Of a DNA stretch of 13,327 bases, positions 1 through 5,758 are shown in pieces. The translations under genes were made by a program, and so were the position numbers. The DNA comes from Omnitrophica WOR_2 bacterium RIFCSPLOWO2_12_FULL_46_30 (lineage in GTDB: Bacteria; Omnitrophota; Gorgyraeia; Gygaellales; UBA12090). The notes below the pieces were generated by a model. The model searched no databases and was not told the origin of the DNA. It was given only the letters and a program-made list of their open reading frames with translations. The stretch lies in the NCBI GenBank assembly GCA_001805845.1, contig MHHA01000056.1:1-13327 (forward strand), given 5' to 3'. The first letter of the stretch is position 1. The number at the start of each line of letters is the position of its first letter.

Positions 1-415
1 AGCCAACCATTGCGATAATTTTTGCATCCTTGCGCGCCAGGTATTTAGCCGCTATCCCTCCTGCTGCCCCGGTGCGCATTCTGGTAATATAGGTGCCATC
101 CATAATGGCAAGCGGAAATCCGGTTCTGGCATCATTTAAAATTATGGTGGCGATGGTGGTAGGCAGGCCTTTCTTTCTATTTTCAGGATAGACGCTTACC
201 CACTTTATCCCGCAGGCCTTAGTTGTCTCAATAAAGGCAGGCATTGCCCGCAAATCCCCGTTATATTGATGCAGTTTAATATATATCTTGGCCGGCATCT
301 GGGTTTTATTAGCTCCCTGGGCTTTAAATACATCTTCTACAACCCTTAGCGTATCTTTCATAGACAAGAGTTTCTGGATATCTTTATTGGTTAAAACGAG
401 GGTTGTGGGTATCAT
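1..415 (-). CDS. Ornithine cyclodeaminase / alanine dehydrogenase family protein (partial, N-terminal 138 aa)
   Basis: Translating the minus strand from the ATG at 415 gives 138 open residues running off the window edge. The start reads MIPTTLVLTNKDIQKLLSM. Further on are GIKWVSVYPEN, with the conserved family lysine at residue 71, an LNDARTGFPLAIMDG stretch and TRMRTGAAGGIAAKYLA. These are hallmarks of the OCD/mu-crystallin superfamily, NAD(P)-dependent enzymes that include ornithine cyclodeaminase, archaeal-type alanine dehydrogenase and cyclic-imine reductases. The missing C-terminal part should hold most of the Rossmann fold, so the substrate cannot be assigned; the RTGAAGG stretch is compatible with the alanine dehydrogenase branch. 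The ATG overlaps the TGA of the GH17-like gene as ATGA, and no Shine-Dalgarno is visible, so translational coupling is likely. Family is confident, exact enzyme is not. Confidence 0.85.
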   Translation of the reverse strand, partial: MIPTTLVLTNKDIQKLLSMKDTLRVVEDVFKAQGANKTQMPAKIYIKLHQYNGDLRAMPAFIETTKACGIKWVSVYPENRKKGLPTTIATIILNDARTGFPLAIMDGTYITRMRTGAAGGIAAKYLARKDAKIIAMVG

Positions 416-1335
416 TTGTGCGGGTTTGATACTTTTTCTGCAATAAATCTTTTAGGCAGTCTTTGTGAATCAAATACCCCCCAATGCGGTTCAAAAGGCA
501 GATAATCTTTCCAGGGTTGGTCAAAGGCCTCAAAATAGGCAAAATTTACCTCTGAATTTTCCATCAACTGAAAGAATTCCTTCTGATTATCTTCGTTACA
601 TACATTATCACCTGCGGTAGGATAGCCTATTTCTTTAAATAAAACAGGTTTTTCTTGGCCCAAAGCGCTGCGGGTGACAATTTTGCAGTAATTTTTTATC
701 CAATCCACAGCTTTAGAAGGAGTTTTTACGTTATACAAAACAGGATGTGCGTTCGGAAAAATCCAATCTCCAACGGCTGCTACCTCTTGCTTTGCATATT
801 GCCTTATTTCCTCGGATGTAGTAGCCGGCAGTTTAGTTTTAGCTTTCACATAATCAATAACCTTTCTTAATTCCTCCAACTCATACCTTCTTTCATTTAT
901 TCCTTCGTTACCCACACAGTATCCATCGGCATACTCCCGCATCTTAATGGCATTATCGAGCTCTCTTTGGCTATGAATATCCCATATTCCCATTATCACC
1001 GCCTTAAAGCCGGATTCTTTGGCTATTTTAGGTATTTCAGCTAAAATTGATTCTGAACTATAGGTTATCAAGCCATTAAATCCTGCGTTACTCAACGTTT
1101 TAAGGTCCTCCCTTATCGAAATGCCGGTAGGATATTCTTGAGTTTCGGGATTGAAATCTGTGGGCGAATATGCAATCCATTTAAGCGAATCTATTTTCTC
1201 TTCAAAATCACTCTCTAAGGTGGAAAATAGATTATTGCATACACAAAAGAAAGAAATAGTTGTTATTAAAATATTTCTTAACAGGAAAGAAGCCCCGTGA
1301 TTTATCACGGGGCTTTCTGGCGTCGGAGTAAACAC
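412..1335 (-). CDS. GH17-like (beta-1,3-glucanase family) exported glycosidase
   Basis: The 307-residue reading (from a GTG) has the layout of glycoside hydrolase family 17 / COG5309-type beta-1,3-glucan enzymes: WIAYSPTDFNP near 53, IREDLKTL near 74, a VGNEGI motif with the likely acid/base Glu144, and a KEIGYPT motif with the likely nucleophile Glu235. These match the VGNE and E-x-G-W/Y-P signatures. FAYFEAFDQPWK and PHWGVFD near the C-terminus also fit. A hydrophobic stretch at about 18-38 suggests an export signal, so it probably acts in the periplasm or at the surface on beta-glucan. The start is doubtful. The GTG at 1335 has no ribosome binding site, and codons 7-15 lie inside a perfect hairpin (1291-1314) that looks like the upstream gene's terminator. 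I find no clean alternative start in frame before the catalytic domain. Family fairly sure, substrate unknown. Confidence 0.75.
   Translation of the reverse strand: MFTPTPESPVINHGASFLLRNILITTISFFCVCNNLFSTLESDFEEKIDSLKWIAYSPTDFNPETQEYPTGISIREDLKTLSNAGFNGLITYSSESILAEIPKIAKESGFKAVIMGIWDIHSQRELDNAIKMREYADGYCVGNEGINERRYELEELRKVIDYVKAKTKLPATTSEEIRQYAKQEVAAVGDWIFPNAHPVLYNVKTPSKAVDWIKNYCKIVTRSALGQEKPVLFKEIGYPTAGDNVCNEDNQKEFFQLMENSEVNFAYFEAFDQPWKDYLPFEPHWGVFDSQRLPKRFIAEKVSNPHK
1291..1314 (-). terminator. Perfect 10-bp hairpin, likely terminator of the radical SAM operon
   Basis: AGCCCCGTGA, a 4-base loop TTTA, then TCACGGGGCT form a perfect stem, extended by one A-T pair. On the minus strand it is followed by CTTTCCTGTT, a modest U-rich tract. 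It lies about 25 bases after the stop codon of the radical SAM gene, where a rho-independent terminator is expected. It also lies within the nominal N-terminus of the following GH17-like reading frame, so it could be an attenuating structure. Confidence 0.6.
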
Positions 1336-1338
1336 ATT

Positions 1339-2295
1339 TTATACATTAGTTTTTATATTTACCCCGGCAAACCTGTCTAAACCGCCTTCATCCTGCACCC
1401 AGCCGTTACGCAGGCCATAAGAATGCATTATATCCATTGCCTTTTGATACTCCTCCCGGGTAATCCGCCGCGAAATTTCAGGATAATCCCTGGCTTTATA
1501 ACAGGGAAAATACTGGCTCATCAGGCTTATCCAGGTGTCTTTGCTTAACTCGCAGGCGATGAAACGCATTATCGTATCGGTTCCGGATAAATTATTCGGC
1601 AGGACTAAATGCCGGATAATTACTCCGGATTCTATAATCCCCTCTTTATCAAATCTGGCAGTTCCCGCCTGCCGATGCATTTCTTTAAGCGCCCTCTGAT
1701 TAATAGCCGGATAATCCTGCGCCTGCGATAATTTCAGGGCGATTTTACTGTCTGCATAGCGGGCATCCGGCAGATAGATGTCAAAAATGCCCTCCAGCAT
1801 TTTCAGTGTTTCTTCTGAATCGTAGCCGCTGGTATTGTAAACCAAGGGTATGCTCAAGCCGGAAGGTACAGCCAGAATCAGGGCCTTTAAAATTTGCGGG
1901 AGCACATGGGTAGGACTGACAAAATTTATATTGTGGCATCCCTCCTTCTGTAATTCAAGCATGTAAGAAGCCAGCTCATCTTCATCCGCCTCTCTTCCTT
2001 TACCTAACTGGCTGAATTCGTAATTCTGGCAATAGACACACCTTAAGTTGCAATGAGCGAAAAAGATAGTGCCGGAGCCGTTACTTCCTGAAATGGCCGG
2101 CTCTTCGCCGTGATGGCTGAAATAGCTGCAAACCCTGGCTTTTTTGCCTGTCTTACAGAAACCGATTTTATCTTCAAGGCGATTTACTTTACAATTCCGG
2201 GGACAGATTTCGCAGTTTTTGAGTTTCCGGTATAACCTATCAGCCCTCTCCTCCAGGACTCCGTCTTGGTATGCCTTTAGATATTTAGGATACAT
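1339..2295 (-). CDS. COG1313 (PflX-type) radical SAM iron-sulfur protein
   Basis: I chose the ATG at 2295 (318 aa) rather than an upstream in-frame start because a GGGAGAGAGAG ribosome binding site precedes it and the upstream extension lies inside the DUF4416 gene. The protein begins MYPKYLKAYQDG. It has an N-terminal cysteine cluster (Cys28, 31, 35, 47) and then the radical SAM motif CNLRCVYC (Cys82, 86, 89), which binds the 4Fe-4S cluster that cleaves S-adenosylmethionine. AISGSNGSGTIFFAHCNLRC is typical of COG1313, proteins related to pyruvate-formate-lyase activating enzymes whose substrates are mostly unknown. It overlaps the upstream DUF4416 gene by 11 bases and is the last gene of the PilZ operon before the 1291-1314 hairpin. 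The full set of cysteines suggests an active enzyme. No pyruvate formate-lyase is in view. Confidence 0.85.
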   Translation of the reverse strand: MYPKYLKAYQDGVLEERADRLYRKLKNCEICPRNCKVNRLEDKIGFCKTGKKARVCSYFSHHGEEPAISGSNGSGTIFFAHCNLRCVYCQNYEFSQLGKGREADEDELASYMLELQKEGCHNINFVSPTHVLPQILKALILAVPSGLSIPLVYNTSGYDSEETLKMLEGIFDIYLPDARYADSKIALKLSQAQDYPAINQRALKEMHRQAGTARFDKEGIIESGVIIRHLVLPNNLSGTDTIMRFIACELSKDTWISLMSQYFPCYKARDYPEISRRITREEYQKAMDIMHSYGLRNGWVQDEGGLDRFAGVNIKTNV

Positions 2296-2818
2296 TCTCT
2301 GCTCTCTCTCCCGGTAATAGCCTGCGTATGATATTAAAAATATCCGCGTATTCCTTTGATTGATAGTCCGGGTATGTCCAGGGCCAGGGCCTGAATGCCG
2401 CGTCTTTATAAAAAAGAGTTGCCTCGGCAAATATACCCTTACCAAGATAAACCCGGTGGCTATAGTCCTTGGTAGTGGCTAAGATTAGTTTGCCTGAGCT
2501 TAAGAATCCCGGGTCAATATTTATCTGACGTTTTTGTTTACGGGAAGAACGTTCTTCAAGTTTATTGGTATAGAGCTTTATCTCAGAAAGCTTATCTTCG
2601 GATAAAAGCTGCTTAAAACTTAAAAATATGCGCTTTAAGGGCCTGCCCAATTCAGGGTAATAATAATCCGTATAATCAAAATCAAGCTCCCGGCTTAAGA
2701 AATCTATTTCGCCAAAACGGCGCTTGAGAATATCCAGGACTTTATCCTTTACGGCATTCTGCTTATAGATTAATCCTATGATGAGCTTTGCGGCAGGGGG
2801 AGGTTTTGTCTTACCCAC
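2285..2818 (-). CDS. DUF4416 family protein
   Basis: The 177-residue protein starts with GTG (GKTKPPPAAKLIIGLIYK) and carries the DUF4416 core: YYYPELG around 52-58, INIDPGFLSSGKLILATTKD at 99-118, YSHRVYLGKGIFAEATLFY from 119, and WTYPDYQSKEY at 147. Family length and the order of these blocks match. The function of DUF4416 is not known. The conserved charged and aromatic residues (DPG, TTKD, HR, TYPDY) suggest a ligand-binding or catalytic role, but that is inference. No good ribosome binding site precedes the GTG; the previous PilZ gene ends 25 bases upstream, so coupling or an undetected site is possible. It overlaps the following radical SAM gene by 11 bases, which argues that the two are made together. 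Confidence 0.85.
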   Translation of the reverse strand: MGKTKPPPAAKLIIGLIYKQNAVKDKVLDILKRRFGEIDFLSRELDFDYTDYYYPELGRPLKRIFLSFKQLLSEDKLSEIKLYTNKLEERSSRKQKRQINIDPGFLSSGKLILATTKDYSHRVYLGKGIFAEATLFYKDAAFRPWPWTYPDYQSKEYADIFNIIRRLLPGERAENVS

Positions 2819-2843
2819 GCGGAATGATTTTGGTGAGCTTACT

Positions 2844-3197
2844 TTATGACTGCGTATGACTTGCGATATAGCGGTTCAAATTTATTTTGTCTGTTTCTTT
2901 CATATTATTAAAGAAGATAGCGATATTGAATTTTCCCTGCGTGTCTTTTGCCGGTTCAGCCCTCACGATGACGCCTTCAAGGCCTAACCTTCTGGTGGTT
3001 ATTTTATCATTCTTAAGCCTCAGGGGAAGTAAAAGAAGCAGCTCCACCTTAGTCATCGGCTGGATAAACTTATCCACCTGGCAGCAAACTCCTGATAAAC
3101 TGATGTTCTGGGTTTCCGTAACAAGGTCAAATGAACCGGCCCTGACTTTAAGGGGAAGCTTCTTAATCAGACGGAGGTGTTTTCTTCTTTCCTGCAC
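2844..3197 (-). CDS. PilZ domain protein (second of two in the operon)
   Basis: A 117-residue single-domain protein. It begins with the PilZ arginine motif RRKHLR (4-9) and has the second c-di-GMP binding motif NISLSG (31-36), then the beta-barrel pattern of the family ending FNIAIFFNNMKETDKINLNRYI. PilZ domains bind cyclic di-GMP and pass the signal to a partner. With no output domain fused, this one should act through a partner protein. The likely start is the GTG at 3197; no Shine-Dalgarno is seen. The upstream zinc-ribbon gene is in the same frame and ends with TAG four codons before this GTG, so the two could be made by coupled restart. Domain call is secure; the signalling target is unknown. 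Confidence 0.88.
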   Translation of the reverse strand: MQERRKHLRLIKKLPLKVRAGSFDLVTETQNISLSGVCCQVDKFIQPMTKVELLLLLPLRLKNDKITTRRLGLEGVIVRAEPAKDTQGKFNIAIFFNNMKETDKINLNRYIASHTQS

Positions 3198-3209
3198 TTT
3201 AGGGAAAAG

Positions 3210-3380
3210 CTATGGGGAGCTTTCTTTTTGCTCTGCGGCTTTCGCAAGATAAACTTTATAACATTTCTTAGTGCAATAATATTTCCCGTTACGGTAATAG
3301 CGCCTTATTTTCTTAATTACCTTACTGCAGCCGCCGCAATTGCCAAAATCTTCCTTTTTTGTCTTTTTTTCTTCAGCCAT
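3210..3380 (-). CDS. Small zinc-ribbon protein (56 aa)
   Basis: A short gene fills the gap between the two PilZ genes. From the ATG at 3380 it reads MAEEKKTKKEDFGNCGGC and continues to a TAG at 3210-3212, giving 56 residues. Four cysteines are arranged as CGGC (15, 18) and CTKKC (36, 40), separated by a basic, tyrosine-rich linker (IRRYYRNGKYY). This is a typical zinc-ribbon or zinc-knuckle layout. An AAGAGA ribosome binding site lies just before the ATG, 11 bases after the first PilZ gene stops. Small proteins of this build occur in Omnitrophota-like genomes, as far as I recall, without known function. RNA, DNA or protein binding are all possible. The tight packing in the operon supports it being real. 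Confidence 0.8.
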   Translation of the reverse strand: MAEEKKTKKEDFGNCGGCSKVIKKIRRYYRNGKYYCTKKCYKVYLAKAAEQKESSP

Positions 3381-3391
3381 TTTCTCTTATT

Positions 3392-3733
3392 TTATCTATG
3401 ACTTGCCACATATTCGGATATGCTGCGCCTCTCATCCCTGCCTATGTCTTTAAACTCTAACCCCACCTGGTAGCGGTATGAATGCGCAATCCGCTGCGCC
3501 CATTTCACCTCGCCGCTAGCAGCAACTAACTTATTCGGCAGCAAATTTATCTGCACAGACATCCGGGATAGCCGCGGGATAAACTCTTCGCAAAGCATAC
3601 TCACTCCGCCCTCAGATATATCCTGCGTCAGGGTTGCGCCGCTGGCCGCATCGCTTGAAGAATCATAATGGATGGGCAGGCTGCTTTTTAGCCTGAAGGC
3701 CCTTCTTTTTTCATCCCAGGGAGTGAAATACAT
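3392..3733 (-). CDS. PilZ domain protein (first gene of operon)
   Basis: A 113-residue protein starting at the ATG at 3733. The two c-di-GMP contacts are present: RRAFR at 10-14 and DISEGG at 38-43, followed by the family's barrel strands (SVQINLLPNKLVAASGEVKW, then YRYQVGLEFKDIGRDERRSI). It is a stand-alone receptor domain without an attached output module. An AAGAGAGA sequence about 8-15 bases before the ATG is the probable ribosome binding site. It is the first gene after a good minus-strand promoter (3814-3842), with a leader of about 75 bases that can form an unusual structure around the start codon. It shares only general similarity with the second PilZ protein, so the pair is not a recent duplication. 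Confidence 0.9.
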   Translation of the reverse strand: MYFTPWDEKRRAFRLKSSLPIHYDSSSDAASGATLTQDISEGGVSMLCEEFIPRLSRMSVQINLLPNKLVAASGEVKWAQRIAHSYRYQVGLEFKDIGRDERRSISEYVASHR

Positions 3734-3779
3734 AGCCGCGTCTCTCTTGATTGAGGAGCCGTGGCTATCCCATCCTCAA
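3732..3779 (-). promoter_or_regulatory. Possible RNA structure in the PilZ-operon leader
   Basis: Two complementary pairings can form in the mRNA leader. TTGAGGA pairs with TCCTCAA (3773-3779 with 3751-3757, 7 bp). ATAGCCACG pairs with CGCGGCTAT (3760-3768 with 3732-3740, 9 positions with one mismatch), and the latter includes the first two bases of the start codon. The pairings interleave, so they are either mutually exclusive or an H-type pseudoknot around the ribosome binding site. I do not see the conserved core of the known c-di-GMP-I (GEMM) riboswitch. Structure seen in sequence; function inferred. Confidence 0.35.
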
Positions 3780-3813
3780 ATTAAACCCGCTTGGAATTAC
3801 AACCTTAATCATA

Positions 3814-3842
3814 AAGATAACATATAAATGCCGTTTTGTCAA
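3814..3842 (-). promoter_or_regulatory. Sigma-70-type promoter for the PilZ operon
   Basis: On the minus strand a perfect -35 TTGACA (3837-3842) and a -10 TATCTT (3814-3819) are 17 bases apart. The predicted transcript start is near 3807, about 75 bases before the first PilZ gene. It lies downstream of the 3879-3923 hairpin, so the PilZ operon is insulated from the beta-barrel gene. Confidence 0.65.
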
Positions 3843-3878
3843 TACCTTACGAAATTTTGTGTCTCATATAGGATTAGA

Positions 3879-3923
3879 AATAAGGTGGCGGCCCTTTATT
3901 TTTAAAAGGACCGCCCCCTTATT
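3879..3923 (-). terminator. Long hairpin terminating the Cys-rich / beta-barrel pair
   Basis: Three stem blocks, AATAAGG/CCTTATT, GGCGG/CCGCC and CCTTT/AAAGG, stack with two single mismatches around a 7-base A/T loop. On the minus strand the stem ends in CCTTATTTCTAATCC. It sits 15 bases after the stop codon of the beta-barrel gene and before the PilZ promoter. The U tract is modest, so it may act partly as an mRNA stabiliser. Confidence 0.6.
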
Positions 3924-3938
3924 CTTGGCGGTTTTTGC

Positions 3939-4877
3939 CTAACTCCAAAGCATAGTTATCCCGGCAATCACCGAATAATCCAGCTCAGAGTGCTCACCTC
4001 CCCGGCTCTGATTAACAGGGATAGGCGCGGAAATAAAGGCCGAAGCCTGTTTATTAATATCCAGCTGGATACCTGGGGCAAACAAAAGAACATCTCCTCC
4101 GCTGCTGGCAACCCCTGAGCCCTTGTCTTTGTCTTTGCGGATAAAGCTGGACCTGATCTCCCCGCTAAGCCGGTAGTTGGGAAATTGCCCTATCGGTTTT
4201 AGGGCATAGGAAGAAGAAAAACCCAGCTTCAGGACATCGCCAAATTCATAATCCCTGGCCCCTTGAGTCTTAAAGGTATAAAGGAAACCTCCTCCCAGCA
4301 GCCAGCGGTCAATCTCCTTGCCGACGGCTAATCCCAGACTATAATCAAATGAGCCGCTTCCGGGGAGCTCCTCAACAGCAAGCTTCTCATCGTTAAACCC
4401 TCTTTGCGAAGTGCTGCCGCTGGGGAACTTTACTCCTGCCAATGCCGCCATATCCATCCCGCCATGATAAAAACAATACTTGCCGGAAAGGCCCATATCT
4501 CCTAGGCCCCGGGAGTAATCACCATTACCGGCTGTTTCCTCATGCACACTCAAGAATGTCTTCTTGACATACGGCAGGTCAAGCTTAACCTCAAAATCAT
4601 CCCCTGCCCCGTAAGCCAATGATAAGTTGTAAATCTCATCGTGGTCAAAATTATGCACATGCTCGCCCTGCATATGCAACTCGGCCGCATTCTGATGGCC
4701 AAGCTCATCATACTTACGGTATTCAAAGCTTACCCCCGCGGATAAGGCGCCTTTGGGAAGCGCCTTCGCGGAGAAAGAGCCCGCTGTCTCCGACTCGCAG
4801 GCAAGGCCTCGGGTATTTAGATTAAGAATTAACGCCCCAATCATAATAAATAAACAAATCCTTCTGATAGTAGACAT
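3939..4877 (-). CDS. MetA-type outer-membrane beta-barrel protein
   Basis: I chose the ATG at 4877 (312 aa) because GGAGG lies six bases upstream; an ATG at 4883 abuts that site and further upstream starts lack one. The N-terminus STIRRICLFIMIGALILNLN is a signal peptide, with likely cleavage after GLA. The rest alternates short amphipathic strands and matches the pattern of the 'putative MetA-pathway of phenol degradation' beta-barrel family: LPKGALSAGVSFEY, LDLPYVKKT, SRGLGDMGLSGKYCFY, ALAGVKFPSGS, GSGSFDYSLGLAVGKE, YEFGDVLKLGFSSSYAL. Despite the family name, the role of most members is not established; they are thought to be outer-membrane transport or structural proteins. A His-rich loop, HMQGEHVHNFDHDE, could bind metal. 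It follows the Cys-rich gene by 70 bases, and the 3879-3923 hairpin lies after it. Confidence 0.7.
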   Translation of the reverse strand: MSTIRRICLFIMIGALILNLNTRGLACESETAGSFSAKALPKGALSAGVSFEYRKYDELGHQNAAELHMQGEHVHNFDHDEIYNLSLAYGAGDDFEVKLDLPYVKKTFLSVHEETAGNGDYSRGLGDMGLSGKYCFYHGGMDMAALAGVKFPSGSTSQRGFNDEKLAVEELPGSGSFDYSLGLAVGKEIDRWLLGGGFLYTFKTQGARDYEFGDVLKLGFSSSYALKPIGQFPNYRLSGEIRSSFIRKDKDKGSGVASSGGDVLLFAPGIQLDINKQASAFISAPIPVNQSRGGEHSELDYSVIAGITMLWS

Positions 4878-4947
4878 AGTCATCCTCCGCTTGCCTTCGG
4901 AAAGACGAATATCCAAAGGCAGCAATCCTGTTTTGTGATTTTGTGTT

Positions 4948-5460
4948 TTAGAAACTTAAAAAGAGAGGAAATTCCGCTAAGGGATTAAGCGGGACTTTCT
5001 CGGGAGGCTGGCGGAACAGGCTAAAAGGCATGCTATTATCCTGTATATCGAACGGTTGGGAATTAACTTCCTTAAGGATACCGGCGCTGACCGGCAAAAT
5101 ATGCGCTTCAAGCGGACTTAGCAAAAAGGCGTTATCACCCAGATGTCCTTTACACCTGGCAGCGGAAAGAAAGGTAAGCTTCACCCGACGCGACGACTCC
5201 TCACCGCCAGAGGGTTGATTATGCAAAGCGCAGGATTTTGCTTGAGTTATCCTAAGACAGCAGCAGCCTTTTTGCGATTCCCTGTCATGCTTACAGCCAC
5301 AGCCGTGGGAAGCGCAAGGCAGACTCTGAGAATTTATGGTCTGATACCGCGGAAGAATCTTATCAATAGCGAAAGCCGCGAGGTTAGTGCTGACCAGCAA
5401 ATACCATAAGGCCGCTAAAAGATATCCTCCGCGGATAGAGATTATATCCCGAAATGTCAT
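4948..5460 (-). CDS. Cys-rich exported or membrane-anchored protein of unknown function
   Basis: A 170-residue protein with one hydrophobic segment (GGYLLAALWYLLVSTNLAAFA, about residues 11-31) that could be a signal peptide or anchor. Just beyond is a dense cysteine cluster: CASHGCGCKHDR followed by ESQKGCCC within about 22 residues, then two more Cys (CALH and ARCKGH). The C-HGCGC...CCC pattern recalls uncharacterised Cys-rich proteins that, from memory, occur next to MetA-type barrel proteins and metal-handling genes. I infer metal binding in the periplasm, possibly copper or another soft metal; this is not shown by sequence. The ATG at 5460 directly follows a TAA and lacks a clear ribosome binding site, so expression may depend on the upstream antitoxin-like transcript. 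I do not recognise a named domain. Confidence 0.6.
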   Translation of the reverse strand: MTFRDIISIRGGYLLAALWYLLVSTNLAAFAIDKILPRYQTINSQSLPCASHGCGCKHDRESQKGCCCLRITQAKSCALHNQPSGGEESSRRVKLTFLSAARCKGHLGDNAFLLSPLEAHILPVSAGILKEVNSQPFDIQDNSMPFSLFRQPPEKVPLNPLAEFPLFLSF

Positions 5461-5523
5461 TTAGAAGGTAACTATCTTGTCCGATTCGCTGACTATCCGG
5501 TACATATCCTGCATTTGGGAATG

Positions 5524-5658
5524 TTAGATTAAAAATCCATTATATTTATCGGCAGATACTTCTATGGCAATAGTTACTGCCTCCCTTTTGGTCCGATGAT
5601 GTCCAATTTTTTGGGCCTGGATAATGAGTTTATCATCCAAAGCAAGATTTGTATCCAT
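5524..5658 (-). pseudogene. vapB: Truncated VapB-type antitoxin without its toxin
   Basis: From the ATG at 5658 a 44-residue peptide reads MDTNLALDDKLIIQAQKI, then HHRTKREAVTIAIE, and stops. This is the N-terminal ribbon-helix-helix-like block of the VapB antitoxin family (usual pattern T-N-x-x-x-D-D-x-L, then T-K-R-E-A-V). Intact members are usually some 60-90 residues with a basic, acidic-tailed C-terminus that binds the VapC toxin; that part is lost here after AIE. Reading past the TAA in the same frame gives a further open stretch to 5461, with no PIN-domain residues. No vapC-like gene is next to it. The ribosome binding site GGAGGTGA (5664-5671) is very strong and the promoter looks intact, so the peptide may still be made and could still bind its operator. 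Confidence 0.65.
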
Positions 5659-5677
5659 TATTATCACCTCCACACAG

Positions 5678-5706
5678 AAAATAACACATTAGAGTGTGTA
5701 TGTCAA
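5678..5706 (-). promoter_or_regulatory. Promoter of the antitoxin-like gene
   Basis: On the minus strand a perfect -35 TTGACA (5701-5706) and a -10 TATTTT (5678-5683) are 17 bases apart, giving a start near 5671, about 13 bases before the ATG and right at the GGAGGTGA site. This promoter may also serve the Cys-rich and barrel genes downstream, since I see no other clear promoter before 5460. Confidence 0.6.
5684..5699. promoter_or_regulatory. Operator-like inverted repeat
   Basis: ACACA and TGTGT are separated by six bases and lie between the -35 and -10 of the antitoxin promoter. VapB-type antitoxins commonly repress their own promoter through such palindromes, so this is a plausible autoregulatory site. 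It is short and could be chance. Confidence 0.4.
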
Positions 5707-5724
5707 GGTCTTTGCTTCTCTTGC

Positions 5725-5752
5725 TTTACAAAATATTTTTTCCTGCTATAAT
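5725..5752 (+). promoter_or_regulatory. Promoter of the ExeA/GspB-like operon, near-leaderless
   Basis: TTTACA (5725-5730) and a perfect TATAAT (5747-5752) are 16 bases apart. The expected transcript start is at about 5758-5760, which is the ATG (5759) itself. The message would therefore have almost no 5' leader and no usable Shine-Dalgarno site. Confidence 0.65.
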
Positions 5753-5758
5753 TAGGGT

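Noticed and set aside
3177..3401. Plus-strand open frame with a hydrophobic, Phe-rich translation
   Set aside because: It is the complement of the zinc-ribbon gene and the starts of the PilZ genes, which have clear motifs, tight operon spacing and cysteine signatures on the minus strand.
3732..3807. c-di-GMP-I (GEMM) riboswitch before the PilZ operon
   Set aside because: The leader has an AGCCACGG stretch, but the conserved GEMM core and its paired arms are not present and the leader is short. I kept only the observed pairings as a possible new structure.
5030..5409. Plus-strand open frames opposite the Cys-rich gene
   Set aside because: They lack ribosome binding sites and family motifs. 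The minus-strand frame has a hydrophobic segment, a Cys cluster and a following barrel gene.
5461..5523. Remains of a VapC or RelE toxin after the truncated antitoxin
   Set aside because: The in-frame continuation ends MYRIVSESDKIVTF, which loosely recalls a RelE-like strand but is too short, and no PIN-domain acidic residues are seen.
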